Below, piece by piece: positions 26,257-34,577 of a stretch of DNA of 64,000 bases. This stretch comes from Fontibacter flavus (lineage in GTDB: Bacteria; Bacteroidota; Bacteroidia; Cytophagales; Cyclobacteriaceae). Position 1 is the stretch's first letter; the number at the start of each line of letters is the position of its first letter. The translations under genes and the position numbers were made by a program. The stretch lies in NCBI RefSeq assembly GCF_042432905.1, contig NZ_JBHLWI010000007.1, forward strand, positions 1-64,000. Reading direction: 5' to 3'. A model generated the notes under the pieces. That model made no database searches. It was not told the DNA's origin and saw only the letters and a program-made list of their open reading frames with translations.

Positions 26257-26702
26257 ATGAATTCCATTTTCAATTTATGATTCAGGTAAGATCCCTTAAA
26301 TCAATTTGAATAAGACCTCTCCTTTTGACTTCATTACGTCACATTCTTTAATATGAAGCGCTTGCTGATCCTTTTAAAGCTTTCTCAGATGAAGGTTATG
26401 GGTTCATCAGGTTGCCAGATTAGGTAATTCCTGATACGTATTGAAAATCCATTTGATCTTCTCTAAACGGGTGTCAGTGACCTTCTGACTTAATAAATCA
26501 ATACCATTTTTAAAAACTGACAAAACATAAAAGAGAAAACGAAAAATTGACAGTATTAATGAAGAGATTGATACTTAAATGGCATGATCAAAGCCTATTT
26601 TTGCGCCTTTCTGTCAGATTGTCCAGTCTACTGTAGATTGGCACAAGAAATGATAATTAGGCATTGTAACGTTTTAGAACTAACCTTTAAAAGTTTATAA
26701 TT
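26257..26702. other. Long leader region before groES
   Basis: 446 bases with no credible gene. TATTTTTG at 26596-26603 resembles the Bacteroidota -7 element, without a good -33 partner. A near-perfect inverted repeat CCAGTCTAC-T-GTAGATTGG lies at 26623-26641, about 60 bases before the groES ATG. No CIRCE element (TTAGCACTC-N9-GAGTGCTAA) was seen. Confidence 0.6.
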
Positions 26703-26981
26703 ATGTCAAAAGTTAACATCCAACCTCTTGCAGACAGGGTTCTGGTAGAACCAGCTGCGGCCGAAGAGAAAACTGCCTCCGGTCTTTATATCCCGGACAC
26801 TGCTAAAGAAAAACCACAAAAAGGAACTGTAGTAGCAGTAGGTAATGGCAAAAAAGATGAACCATTGACTGTAAAAGTAGGTGACACAGTACTTTATGGC
26901 AAATATGCCGGTACAGAACTTTCTGTGGACGGTCATGATTACCTCATCATGAGAGAATCAGACATTTTCGCTATCCTCTAA
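26703..26981 (+). CDS. groES: Co-chaperonin GroES
   Basis: A 92-residue cap protein of the GroEL folding machine. It shows the N-terminal NIQPLADRVLVEP, the mobile-loop region EEKTASGLYIPDTAKEKPQ (about 19-37) that docks on GroEL, and the C-terminal DYLIMRESDIFAIL. Normal length. It is 42 bases ahead of groEL and shares its promoter. Confidence 0.98.
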   Translation: MSKVNIQPLADRVLVEPAAAEEKTASGLYIPDTAKEKPQKGTVVAVGNGKKDEPLTVKVGDTVLYGKYAGTELSVDGHDYLIMRESDIFAIL

Positions 26982-27023
26982 TCATCTATTAAGACAATCA
27001 AAAACCAAAAAAAGACAAACAAA

Positions 27024-28652
27024 ATGGCTAAAGAATTATTTTTCGATACCAATGCAAGAGACAGACTTAAAAAAGGTGTTGACGCTCTTGCTGATGCAGT
27101 AAAAGTTACCTTGGGACCAAAAGGTAGAAATGTCATCATCGACAAGAAATTTGGTGCTCCTACCATCACTAAAGACGGTGTGTCCGTTGCAAAAGAAATC
27201 GAATTGGCTGAGCCAATCGAAAACATGGGTGCTCAGTTGGTAAAAGAAGTAGCTTCCAAAACTGCTGACAATGCAGGTGACGGTACCACTACTGCTACTG
27301 TATTGACTCAAGCTATCTTCAATGCAGGTATCAAAAACGTAGCTGCAGGTGCTAACCCAATGGACCTGAAGAGAGGTATTGACAAAGCGGTTACCGCTGT
27401 TGTCGCTGAACTGAAGAAAAACTCTAAAGCTATTTCTACAGGAAAAGAAATCCAGCAGGTAGCAACTGTATCTGCCAACAACGATGAAGAAATCGGAAAA
27501 ATGATCGCTGATGCGATGGATAAAGTTGGCAAAGACGGTGTAATCACTGTTGAGGAAGCGAAAGGTACCGAAACTGAAGTAAGAACTGTAGAAGGAATGC
27601 AGTTTGACAGAGGGTACCTTTCTCCATATTTTGTAACCAACACTGAAAAAATGGAAGCTGAATTGGACAGGCCTTACATCCTGATCTATGACAAGAAAAT
27701 TTCTTCTATGAAGGAATTGCTTCCAATCCTTGAACCTGTAGCTCAGTCTGGCAAACCATTGTTGATCATCGCTGAAGACGTAGATGGTGAGGCATTGGCT
27801 ACTTTGGTTGTGAACAAAATCAGAGGTGCTTTGAAAGTGGCTGCTGTTAAAGCTCCTGGCTTCGGTGACAGAAGAAAAGCGATGTTGGAAGATATTGCCA
27901 TCCTGACAGGCGGTACTGTGATTTCTGAAGAAAGAGGTTACAAACTTGAAAATGCCACTGTGGATTACCTAGGTACTGCTGAAAAAGTAAATATAGATAA
28001 AGACAATACCACCATCGTGAATGGTGCAGGTGAGTCCAGCCATATCCAAGCTAGAATCGCTGAAATCAAATCTCAAATTGAGAAAACAACTTCTGACTAT
28101 GACAGAGAGAAACTTCAGGAAAGATTGGCCAAATTGTCAGGTGGTGTTGCCATCCTTTACATCGGTGCAGCTACTGAAGTAGAAATGAAAGAGAAAAAAG
28201 ACAGAGTTGATGATGCATTGCACGCAACCAGAGCTGCTGTACAGGAAGGTGTAGTTGTAGGTGGCGGTGTTGCTTTGGTTAGAGCTTCTTCTGTATTGGA
28301 TACTGTCAAAGGTGACAATGAAGATCAAGATACTGGTGTAAATATCATTAGATTGGCCATCGAAGCACCTTTGAGAACCATTGTTGAAAACGCAGGCGGT
28401 GAAGGCTCTGTTGTGATCAACAAAATCAAAGAAAACAGTGGAAACTTTGGTTACAATGCCAGAACAGATGTTTACGAAGACTTATTCGAGGCAGGTGTTA
28501 TAGACCCGACCAAGGTGACCAGATTAGCATTGGAAAATGCTGCATCTATCGCAGCCTTGCTTTTGACCACAGAATGTGTCGTGGCAGATGTGAAAGAAGA
28601 AGGTCCTGCTATGCCTCCAATGGGCGGCGGCGGAATGGGCGGTATGATGTAA
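27024..28652 (+). CDS. groEL: Chaperonin GroEL
   Basis: A 542-residue chaperonin with the equatorial ATP-site DGTTTATVL (about 87-95), VTLGPKGRNV at about 28-37, apical-domain sequence and the Gly/Met-rich tail (MGGGGMGGMM). Full-length and typical. Forms the 14-subunit folding cage with GroES in the cytoplasm. Codon choice is strongly biased, as expected for a highly expressed gene. Terminated by a strong hairpin. Confidence 0.99.
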   Translation: MAKELFFDTNARDRLKKGVDALADAVKVTLGPKGRNVIIDKKFGAPTITKDGVSVAKEIELAEPIENMGAQLVKEVASKTADNAGDGTTTATVLTQAIFNAGIKNVAAGANPMDLKRGIDKAVTAVVAELKKNSKAISTGKEIQQVATVSANNDEEIGKMIADAMDKVGKDGVITVEEAKGTETEVRTVEGMQFDRGYLSPYFVTNTEKMEAELDRPYILIYDKKISSMKELLPILEPVAQSGKPLLIIAEDVDGEALATLVVNKIRGALKVAAVKAPGFGDRRKAMLEDIAILTGGTVISEERGYKLENATVDYLGTAEKVNIDKDNTTIVNGAGESSHIQARIAEIKSQIEKTTSDYDREKLQERLAKLSGGVAILYIGAATEVEMKEKKDRVDDALHATRAAVQEGVVVGGGVALVRASSVLDTVKGDNEDQDTGVNIIRLAIEAPLRTIVENAGGEGSVVINKIKENSGNFGYNARTDVYEDLFEAGVIDPTKVTRLALENAASIAALLLTTECVVADVKEEGPAMPPMGGGGMGGMM

Positions 28653-28671
28653 TCAAACTGCTGAAAAAATC

Positions 28672-28704
28672 AAAAAGGGAAGCCTCTAGTGGCTTCCCTT
28701 TTTT
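28672..28704 (+). terminator. Intrinsic terminator of groES-groEL
   Basis: AAAAAGGGAAGCC (28672-28684) with GGCTTCCCTTTTTT (28691-28704), 6-base loop. Confidence 0.93.
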
Positions 28705-28835
28705 GTTAAATTTTTGAGTGAAACATTTTAAAATTCAATTTTGAAAAAGAAAGGAAATCTTAATTTGCTTCTCTATATTTACTCTAATTTACCGGAAATA
28801 CGTAATTTTTGAAAAAAGCCATTGCTTGGAATTAA

Positions 28836-29210
28836 ATGCATCCTTATTATTCCATACTGCTCATAGATGATGACCCCATCAATAACCTGATCAACAGAAG
28901 GCTGATCTCTAAAATTGATGTATCTGATAAGATAGAAGAATATCTTGAAGCAGAAAAGGCCATCGAAAGGATTCATGAGCTCAAAGGAAAAGAAAAGTTG
29001 CTCATACTTCTTGATATTAACATGCCTGTGATGAATGGATGGGATTTTTTGAACCGATATATGAATGAATTCACGGATAGAAATGACAAAATTGTCATGC
29101 TTTCAAGTTCAATTGATTTTCAGGATCGACAAAAAGCATTAAATTATGAAGTGGTCCACAATTTTCTTGAAAAGCCTCTGACGCCTGAAAAAATGAAAAG
29201 TATTCTATGA
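28836..29210 (+). CDS. Single-domain response regulator
   Basis: A 124-residue receiver domain without an output domain. The acidic pocket is LIDDD (about 9-13), the phospho-acceptor Asp is in LLDINMPVMNG (about 57-67), followed by the switch Ser in MLSSS and the Lys in EKPLT. Its 3' end overlaps corA by 4 bases (ATGA), so the two genes are coupled. Proteins of this kind often work as phospho-relay intermediates or bind partner proteins. No kinase gene is adjacent. Confidence 0.92.
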   Translation: MHPYYSILLIDDDPINNLINRRLISKIDVSDKIEEYLEAEKAIERIHELKGKEKLLILLDINMPVMNGWDFLNRYMNEFTDRNDKIVMLSSSIDFQDRQKALNYEVVHNFLEKPLTPEKMKSIL

Positions 29211-30217
29211 TGGATTCCTCACAAGAAGTAAAGCATCCCATAAGCCTTGACCTTTACAGTTTTGGAGAAGGACATTTTGAAAAACACCATATTACTAACT
29301 CAGAGCAAATCATACCATTTTTAGAATCCGAACATAAATTCTGGCTCAACATGCCAAACCTGAACAACATTGATCTTCTCAATGAAATAAAAAATATTTT
29401 TGACCTCCATACCATGGCTATGGAAGACATCATCAATACTCAGGAAAGGCCGAAGGTCGAAATCTACGATCATTTTATCCTCATTGTGGTAAAAATGCTT
29501 TATTCACGTAATAACCTCGCCGATTTAGAGGCCGAACAAGTCAGTATTGTAATAGGGAAAAATTATGTGATTTCATTTCAGGAACATGCCTTTGATATTT
29601 TTGACGGTATAAGAGTCCGGATAGAAAATCCCTCAGGTAAAATACGGAAACATGGAACTGACTACTTTGCCTATACTCTTTTAGACGCCATAGTCGATGA
29701 ATATTATTCTTTACTGGAAAAAGTAACTGACAAAATTGAGGTTCTAGAAGACGAAATCATCAGTGAGGAAAAAAGGGTCAAGCTCAGTGAAATCTACAAC
29801 CAAAGGAAATCTATCCAACTTCTGAAAAAAGTCATCTGGCCCACTCGCGAATTGCTTTCTACACTCAAAAAATCAGAATCTTTCCTCATCAAAAGAAGAA
29901 CGCTTCCTTTTATCAATGATATTTATGAGCAGACAGTTGAGATCATGGAAAATCTCGAGATGCAAAGAGAATCTATTACCACCTTGGTGGAAATATACAT
30001 GACCAATATCAGCCTTAAGCAAAATGAGGTGATGAAAACACTGACCATCATTGCGACCATTTTCATTCCCTTGACTTTTGTGGCCGGAGTGTATGGGATG
30101 AATTTTGAGTATATGCCGGAATTGAAATGGGAATATGGCTATTGGTTTACATGGTCTATATTTCTTGGAATTTCCATTTTGATGGTGATTTACTTTAAAA
30201 GAAAACGGTGGTTCTAA
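29207..30217 (+). CDS. corA: CorA-type magnesium/cobalt transporter
   Basis: A 336-residue protein with a long cytoplasmic N-terminal domain and helical stalk (about 1-270), then two membrane helices. The signature GMN (in VYGMNFEYMPE, about 301-311) follows the first helix. Family members are pentameric Mg2+ or Co2+/Zn2+ channels; the ion cannot be assigned. The start ATG overlaps the stop of the receiver gene. A hairpin terminator overlaps the stop. Confidence 0.94.
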   Translation: MMDSSQEVKHPISLDLYSFGEGHFEKHHITNSEQIIPFLESEHKFWLNMPNLNNIDLLNEIKNIFDLHTMAMEDIINTQERPKVEIYDHFILIVVKMLYSRNNLADLEAEQVSIVIGKNYVISFQEHAFDIFDGIRVRIENPSGKIRKHGTDYFAYTLLDAIVDEYYSLLEKVTDKIEVLEDEIISEEKRVKLSEIYNQRKSIQLLKKVIWPTRELLSTLKKSESFLIKRRTLPFINDIYEQTVEIMENLEMQRESITTLVEIYMTNISLKQNEVMKTLTIIATIFIPLTFVAGVYGMNFEYMPELKWEYGYWFTWSIFLGISILMVIYFKRKRWF

Positions 30218-30235
30218 AACCACTGTTTCTTTTTT
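30203..30235 (+). terminator. Intrinsic terminator overlapping the corA stop
   Basis: AAACGGTGGTT (30203-30213) with AACCACTGTTT (30218-30228), one G-U pair, followed by CTTTTTT. The corA stop codon is at 30215-30217 in the loop. Confidence 0.8.
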
Positions 30236-30285
30236 GAATTGGTAAAATAAAATAAGTAAAATAGTATTTTTCTTAACAAGAAGCT

Positions 30286-30293
30286 TAATTTTG
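30286..30293 (+). promoter_or_regulatory. Candidate -7 element of proB-proA
   Basis: TAATTTTG matches TAnnTTTG. Transcription would begin near 30300, after the out-of-frame ATG at 30295, which supports the TTG start of proB at 30323. No -33 TTTG is seen at the expected place. Confidence 0.45.
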
Positions 30294-30322
30294 TATGAAT
30301 TCAATAATAAAAACAGCTTCTT

Positions 30323-31396
30323 TTGCAAACTTGTGTAATTAAAATCGGATCTAATGTAGTCACCCAGGAAAATGGAATGCCTGATTTTTCCAGGATCAGG
30401 TCACTCTGTACACAGGTCTCCTTATTGAAAAACAAAGGCAAAAAAGTTGTTCTGGTTACTTCGGGAGCAGTGGCTTTTGGTAGGCAACACATACATTTAC
30501 CTGAAAAGATCAATCCCGTCCTCAAAAAGCAAATATGGGCCGCTAATGGTCAAATAGCCTTGATCCATACCTATCAAAACATGTTTGCCGAATTAGGTCA
30601 TTCCATTGCTCAGATCTTGGTTACTAAAGAAGATTTCAGGGACAGAAAGCATTACCTTAATATGAAAAATTGTATTGAAGGACTGCTTTCGCAAGGAATC
30701 ATCCCAGTGATCAACGAAAATGATACTGTGGCTATTACTGAGTTGATGTTTACTGACAATGACGAATTGGCAAGCCTGACTGCTGCCATGGTCAATGCCG
30801 ATACGCTCATATTATTAACCAACGTGAATGGGGTCTATACAGGCCCTCCTGAGCTACCTGATTCCACACTTATTCAAATGGTAGACCAACTTACCCAGAA
30901 TTTATCCAACTTCATACAGGCCAGTAAATCTTCCTTTGGAAGAGGGGGAATGTTGACCAAATTGAACATGGCAAAAAAATCTGCCAACCTTGGGATTCAG
31001 GTATTCATCGCCAATGGTAAAAAAGAAGGTATCTTAAATGAAATTCTAGACGGAAGCGCCATTTGTACCCGCTTTGATCCTTCTCCTATCAAACATAGTC
31101 CAAAAAAATGGCTGGCACATGGGGAGCAATATTACAAAGGAGAAATCATGATAAATGAAGGGGCAAAAAAAGCTTTGTTTTCCAATAAGATCAGCAGTCT
31201 CCTGCCAGTTGGCATAACTTCATGCTCCGGAGATTTTGAAAAGGGTGATATTATAAGAATTGTTGATGATTCCGGTAATCGAATAGGCCTTGGAAAAGCA
31301 GCCTATAGCATGAAAGCGCTAGGAGAAAAAATCGGACAAAAAAAACAAAAACCTATTATCCATTACGACTACCTTTATCTTTTTACATATGAGTGA
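30323..31396 (+). CDS. proB: Glutamate 5-kinase
   Basis: A 357-residue enzyme for the first step of proline synthesis (glutamate to glutamyl-5-phosphate). The start appears to be TTG 30323, which gives the expected beginning QTCVIKIGSNVV; the only nearby ATG (30295) is out of frame. The amino-acid-kinase domain has VLVTSGAVAFG (about 43-53), NENDTVA (about 129-135) and the GRGGMLTKL loop (about 210-218). A PUA domain ends the protein (about 275-350), as in the classical feedback-controlled ProB. It overlaps proA by 8 bases. Confidence 0.93.
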   Translation: MQTCVIKIGSNVVTQENGMPDFSRIRSLCTQVSLLKNKGKKVVLVTSGAVAFGRQHIHLPEKINPVLKKQIWAANGQIALIHTYQNMFAELGHSIAQILVTKEDFRDRKHYLNMKNCIEGLLSQGIIPVINENDTVAITELMFTDNDELASLTAAMVNADTLILLTNVNGVYTGPPELPDSTLIQMVDQLTQNLSNFIQASKSSFGRGGMLTKLNMAKKSANLGIQVFIANGKKEGILNEILDGSAICTRFDPSPIKHSPKKWLAHGEQYYKGEIMINEGAKKALFSNKISSLLPVGITSCSGDFEKGDIIRIVDDSGNRIGLGKAAYSMKALGEKIGQKKQKPIIHYDYLYLFTYE

Positions 31397-32627
31397 ATTT
31401 GACAAAGTTTTTAAGGAATTAAAATCAGCCTCAAGGAAATTAAGCCATGTGACCGAAAAGCAAATCCAGACCACCTTGGATGATTTGGTTATCCTTAGCA
31501 AAAAAGTCATTCCTGAAATACTGGAAGCCAATAGGCTAGACCTTTCCAAGATCAACCCTAAAGATCCAAAATATGACCGTTTATTATTGACGGAGGAAAG
31601 AATCCTTGCCATATTGGAAGAAGTAAATCAAGTAAAAAACCTTCCAAGTCTTTTGGGGCATGAATTGGAAAAAAGAGTACTTGATAATGGACTTGAACTC
31701 CGCAAAATCTCCGTCCCACTTGGGGTGTTAGGAGTTATCTATGAGTCTCGTCCAAATGTGACCTTTGATGTATTTTGCCTGGCTTTGAAATCAGGAAATG
31801 CCCTGATACTTAAAGGTGGATCAGATGCAGATCATTCCAATAAAGCCATTATGAAAGTTATCCATCAGGCCTTGGAGAAAAATGGAATTCCCATCCATGC
31901 CTATTTGCTACTCCCTCCTGACAGGAAAGCTACCCAGGCTTTACTGGAAGCTGTTGGATACATAGATGTGATCATCCCGAGAGGAAGTCAGGGCCTGATT
32001 GATTTTGTACGATCAAACTCAAAAGTACCGGTCATTGAAACAGGCGCTGGCATTGTGCATACTTATTTTGATGAATCGGCAGATTTGGAAAAAGGAAAAG
32101 CAATCATCCTCAATGCCAAAACCAGAAGACCGAGTGTGTGCAACAGCTTGGATTGCCTGATCATTCATAAATCTAGATTGAATGAGCTTTCACAACTTGT
32201 AACACCTATTTTGGAAAAAGATGTGCATATTTTTGCTGATGAAAAGGCTTTCCAATATCTCCCCTCTCACCCTTTGATTAAGCCTGCAGAGGCAGGTCAT
32301 TTTGGCACAGAATTCCTATCGCTTAAAATGGCCATCAAAACAGCGGGAAACATGGACCAAGCTTTGGAACATATTGCCCAATATAGCTCCCGACATAGTG
32401 AAGCCATCATTTCGGAAAGCCCTGAAAATATCGAACGGTTTTTAAAAGAAGTGGATGCAGCTGCTGTTTATGCCAATGCCTCTACAGCATTTACAGATGG
32501 CAATCAATTTGGATTAGGTGCAGAAATCGGCATCAGTACGCAAAAATTACATGCCAGAGGACCGATGGCCATGAAGGAACTTACTTCTTATAAGTGGGTG
32601 GTCAGAGGAAATGGGCAAATTAGGTAA
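31389..32627 (+). CDS. proA: Gamma-glutamyl phosphate reductase
   Basis: A 412-residue aldehyde-dehydrogenase-fold enzyme, second step of proline synthesis (NADPH reduction of glutamyl-5-phosphate). The segments GVIYESRPNVTFD (about 114-126), GNALILKGG (about 136-144) and the catalytic Cys in RPSVCNSLDCLI (about 237-248) are clear. Full-length. Translation is coupled with proB by overlap. A short outer-membrane-protein remnant on the other strand ends 2 bases beyond its stop. Confidence 0.97.
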   Translation: MSEFDKVFKELKSASRKLSHVTEKQIQTTLDDLVILSKKVIPEILEANRLDLSKINPKDPKYDRLLLTEERILAILEEVNQVKNLPSLLGHELEKRVLDNGLELRKISVPLGVLGVIYESRPNVTFDVFCLALKSGNALILKGGSDADHSNKAIMKVIHQALEKNGIPIHAYLLLPPDRKATQALLEAVGYIDVIIPRGSQGLIDFVRSNSKVPVIETGAGIVHTYFDESADLEKGKAIILNAKTRRPSVCNSLDCLIIHKSRLNELSQLVTPILEKDVHIFADEKAFQYLPSHPLIKPAEAGHFGTEFLSLKMAIKTAGNMDQALEHIAQYSSRHSEAIISESPENIERFLKEVDAAAVYANASTAFTDGNQFGLGAEIGISTQKLHARGPMAMKELTSYKWVVRGNGQIR

Positions 32628-32628
32628 A

Positions 32629-32817
32629 TTAAAAACTATAGCCAAAGGACAGATAGGGCCAAAAGGGAATAACGTTGTCGAAATTAATTGAAACTAAAAA
32701 GGAACTTCCACCCAGTTCTCCAAACACCGTATTTCTTTTGAATTCTGACTGGGCTTTTGATTCATTAAAACCGATAACTAAAAAAATCAGAAAATAAATT
32801 AAAATAGATTTCCCCAT
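32629..32817 (-). pseudogene. Truncated outer-membrane protein remnant
   Basis: A 62-codon reading with a convincing signal peptide (MGKSILIYFLIFLVIGF through SKAQ) and then RNTVFGELGGSSF and LVSINFDN. This looks like the first strand of a family of Bacteroidota outer-membrane barrels of about 200 residues that open with a similar ELGG-x-SxNxD segment. It stops at TAA next to the proA stop, so the rest of the barrel is missing. A deletion between proA and this gene is the likely cause. It might still make a short exported peptide. Confidence 0.55.
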
Positions 32818-32870
32818 TATGAACTAAGTTAAACCTCAAGTTCTGGAAATATAAAAAAGAACCTAATAAT

Positions 32871-33260
32871 TTAGATAAAAGCGAATTTCACCAATTCTTC
32901 AAGCGAAATATAATCCAGCGTTTTCTCATGACTGGCTTCTAATATGATTAATGGGGCTATTCCTGCTTTATATGCTTCCGCCCATCTGCTTACACACAAA
33001 CACCATTTATCGCCTGGCTGAAGACCTGGAAATGTATACTCTGGCCTCGGGGTAATCAGATCATTTCCCATACTGAAACTGAATTCCAAAAATTCTTTTG
33101 TCATCACTGCACATACCGTATGTGTTCCCAAATCATCCGGACCTGTTTCACAGCAGCCATTTCTGTAAAATCCAGTAAGTGGATAAGAACTACAAACCAT
33201 AATAGGTTCTCCAAAAACATTTTTTGCTATCAATTCATTATTTCGTAAATAATTAGGCAT
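32871..33260 (-). CDS. DUF2237 family protein
   Basis: A 129-residue cytoplasmic protein. Family marks are NVFGEPIMVCSSYPLTGFYR (about 14-33), NGCCETGPDDLGTHTVCA (about 34-51) and GDKWCLCVSRW (about 83-93), with the conserved pattern of Cys and Trp residues. The family is found across bacteria and some eukaryotes; no activity is established to my knowledge. Gene is alone; 285 bases of AT-rich sequence without a gene follow up to 33545. Confidence 0.88.
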   Translation of the reverse strand: MPNYLRNNELIAKNVFGEPIMVCSSYPLTGFYRNGCCETGPDDLGTHTVCAVMTKEFLEFSFSMGNDLITPRPEYTFPGLQPGDKWCLCVSRWAEAYKAGIAPLIILEASHEKTLDYISLEELVKFAFI

Positions 33261-33511
33261 AAAATATGAGTTTTGGATGAATAATCAATAACCTGACTCA
33301 AGCAATCCATTCAGGCGCAGAATCCCCTATCCAAGTAAATCCCAATTTTTATTAAATTAACATTTGGAGGAATATAAAAAATTCGACTGTCCAATTTTAT
33401 ACATGAAGTTAGTTGGACGAACAGGAGTATTTTTGCCAAACCACTCTCCTCTACTCTTTTAACTAAGTTAGTGTTAAAAAAATAGCCCAATATATCTCAA
33501 TACAATAATAA

Positions 33512-33538
33512 TCAAGGCAGTTTAATTGAAACTACCTT
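33512..33538 (-). terminator. Weak hairpin downstream of the DUF983 gene
   Basis: CAAGGCAGT and ACTACCTTG pair with one mismatch, 8 bases beyond the stop of the DUF983 gene on the minus strand; the T-tract is interrupted. Confidence 0.4.
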
Positions 33539-33545
33539 GACTATT

Positions 33546-33938
33546 TTATTTGACAGCTTTAGCCTTTTCAGGATCGTATTTCAATTTACCAAGCCAATAG
33601 AGGTATAAAACTTTGGAATATTTCAACATTAGCGGCAAAAGAAGCACATTACTGACCACAATTGTGATCAGATAGGCTGATAAGGGCGCATTATCTGTCA
33701 AAATATTGATCGCCGTAAAAACCGTTACCATCAATGCCACTGAAAATGCATAAGAAATAAACATTGCCCCATAATAGAAATCAGGCTCTGGGGTAAATAC
33801 GGCCTGACATTTGGGACATCTATGGTGTACTTCTGTTAATTTTCTAAAACTAAAGATAGGTGTAGGAAAAATATTACCTTCCCGACAACTAGGACATTTA
33901 CCCTGTAGCATAGCTGCTCCAAGACTTTTCTTATTCAT
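33546..33938 (-). CDS. DUF983 family membrane protein with zinc-ribbon start
   Basis: A 130-residue protein. Two CxxC pairs (KCPSCREG at about 14-21, RCPKCQAVF at about 39-47) form a likely zinc ribbon. Two membrane segments follow (about 57-80 and 85-105), with the PDFYYGAMFISY sequence characteristic of DUF983. Function unknown. The divergent upstream region carries a GTGAT-N4-ATCAC palindrome. Confidence 0.9.
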   Translation of the reverse strand: MNKKSLGAAMLQGKCPSCREGNIFPTPIFSFRKLTEVHHRCPKCQAVFTPEPDFYYGAMFISYAFSVALMVTVFTAINILTDNAPLSAYLITIVVSNVLLLPLMLKYSKVLYLYWLGKLKYDPEKAKAVK

Positions 33939-33987
33939 ATCTAAATGAGATTTTTGTGCGATTTAACGAATTTTCAATCAAAATACC

Positions 33988-34001
33988 GTGATACAAATCA
34001 C
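33988..34001. promoter_or_regulatory. GTGAT-N4-ATCAC palindrome, CRP/FNR-type site candidate
   Basis: Perfect 5-4-5 palindrome between two divergent genes (50 bases before the minus-strand start at 33938, 67 before the plus-strand ATG at 34068). Half-site and spacing resemble those bound by CRP/FNR-family regulators. Such short palindromes can occur by chance. Confidence 0.35.
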
Positions 34002-34067
34002 TTATAATAGATGCTGATACTGAAGTGCAAAATAGCCATTTCGCTTTAAATTAACTAACTTTACGAC

Positions 34068-34454
34068 ATGCTGATGCGCTTGAAAAGACAGAAGTTTTCA
34101 CAAGGTGTAATTTATCTTTTATTGGTAAACTTTATCAATTTAACGGCAAATTTTTATACAGCCTCCTCTATAGATTCCTCTCTTTTGAATCAACATGATC
34201 CCATTGACTCATTAGCGGAATTAGTTTTGGAATTTGTACTTGAAATGGATGAGGAAACCATACCGGATACGGAAGTCCCTCACGAAAAAAAGAAATTCTC
34301 AGACATCAAACTTTATGTTTGGCATCAAGTAAATACTTCTCTTGAATTTCACTTTTCAGAAACCAAACCTAATGGATATTATCTCAACATTTTTGAATCC
34401 ACATCTCTGGAAATCAACTCTCCTCCACCCAAAAAGGTGTTTTTATTTTCTTAA
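34068..34454 (+). CDS. Hypothetical protein with N-terminal hydrophobic segment
   Basis: A 128-residue protein with one hydrophobic stretch (about residues 14-30, VIYLLLVNFINLTANFY) that may be a signal or anchor. An acidic segment (LELVLEFVLEMDEETIPD region) and a polar C-terminal part ending PPPKKVFLFS follow. It lies 123 bases upstream of an outer-membrane barrel gene on the same strand; the two probably form a unit. No family recognised. Confidence 0.6.
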   Translation: MLMRLKRQKFSQGVIYLLLVNFINLTANFYTASSIDSSLLNQHDPIDSLAELVLEFVLEMDEETIPDTEVPHEKKKFSDIKLYVWHQVNTSLEFHFSETKPNGYYLNIFESTSLEINSPPPKKVFLFS

Positions 34455-34577
34455 TACGCATTCAAATCTTACACCTTGGATCTTGCCATTTTGGCTTAAA
34501 CCTACGACCTGGTTTGCCGTATTACACTGAGATTTGAAAACGTTTTTCTTTAAAATCTTAAGCATAATTATTTAATA

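Noticed and set aside
26407..26560. Minus-strand open frame ahead of groES with protein-like composition (ends ELPNLAT)
   Set aside because: About 50 codons without a good start or a recognisable family; probably leader sequence or a very old remnant.
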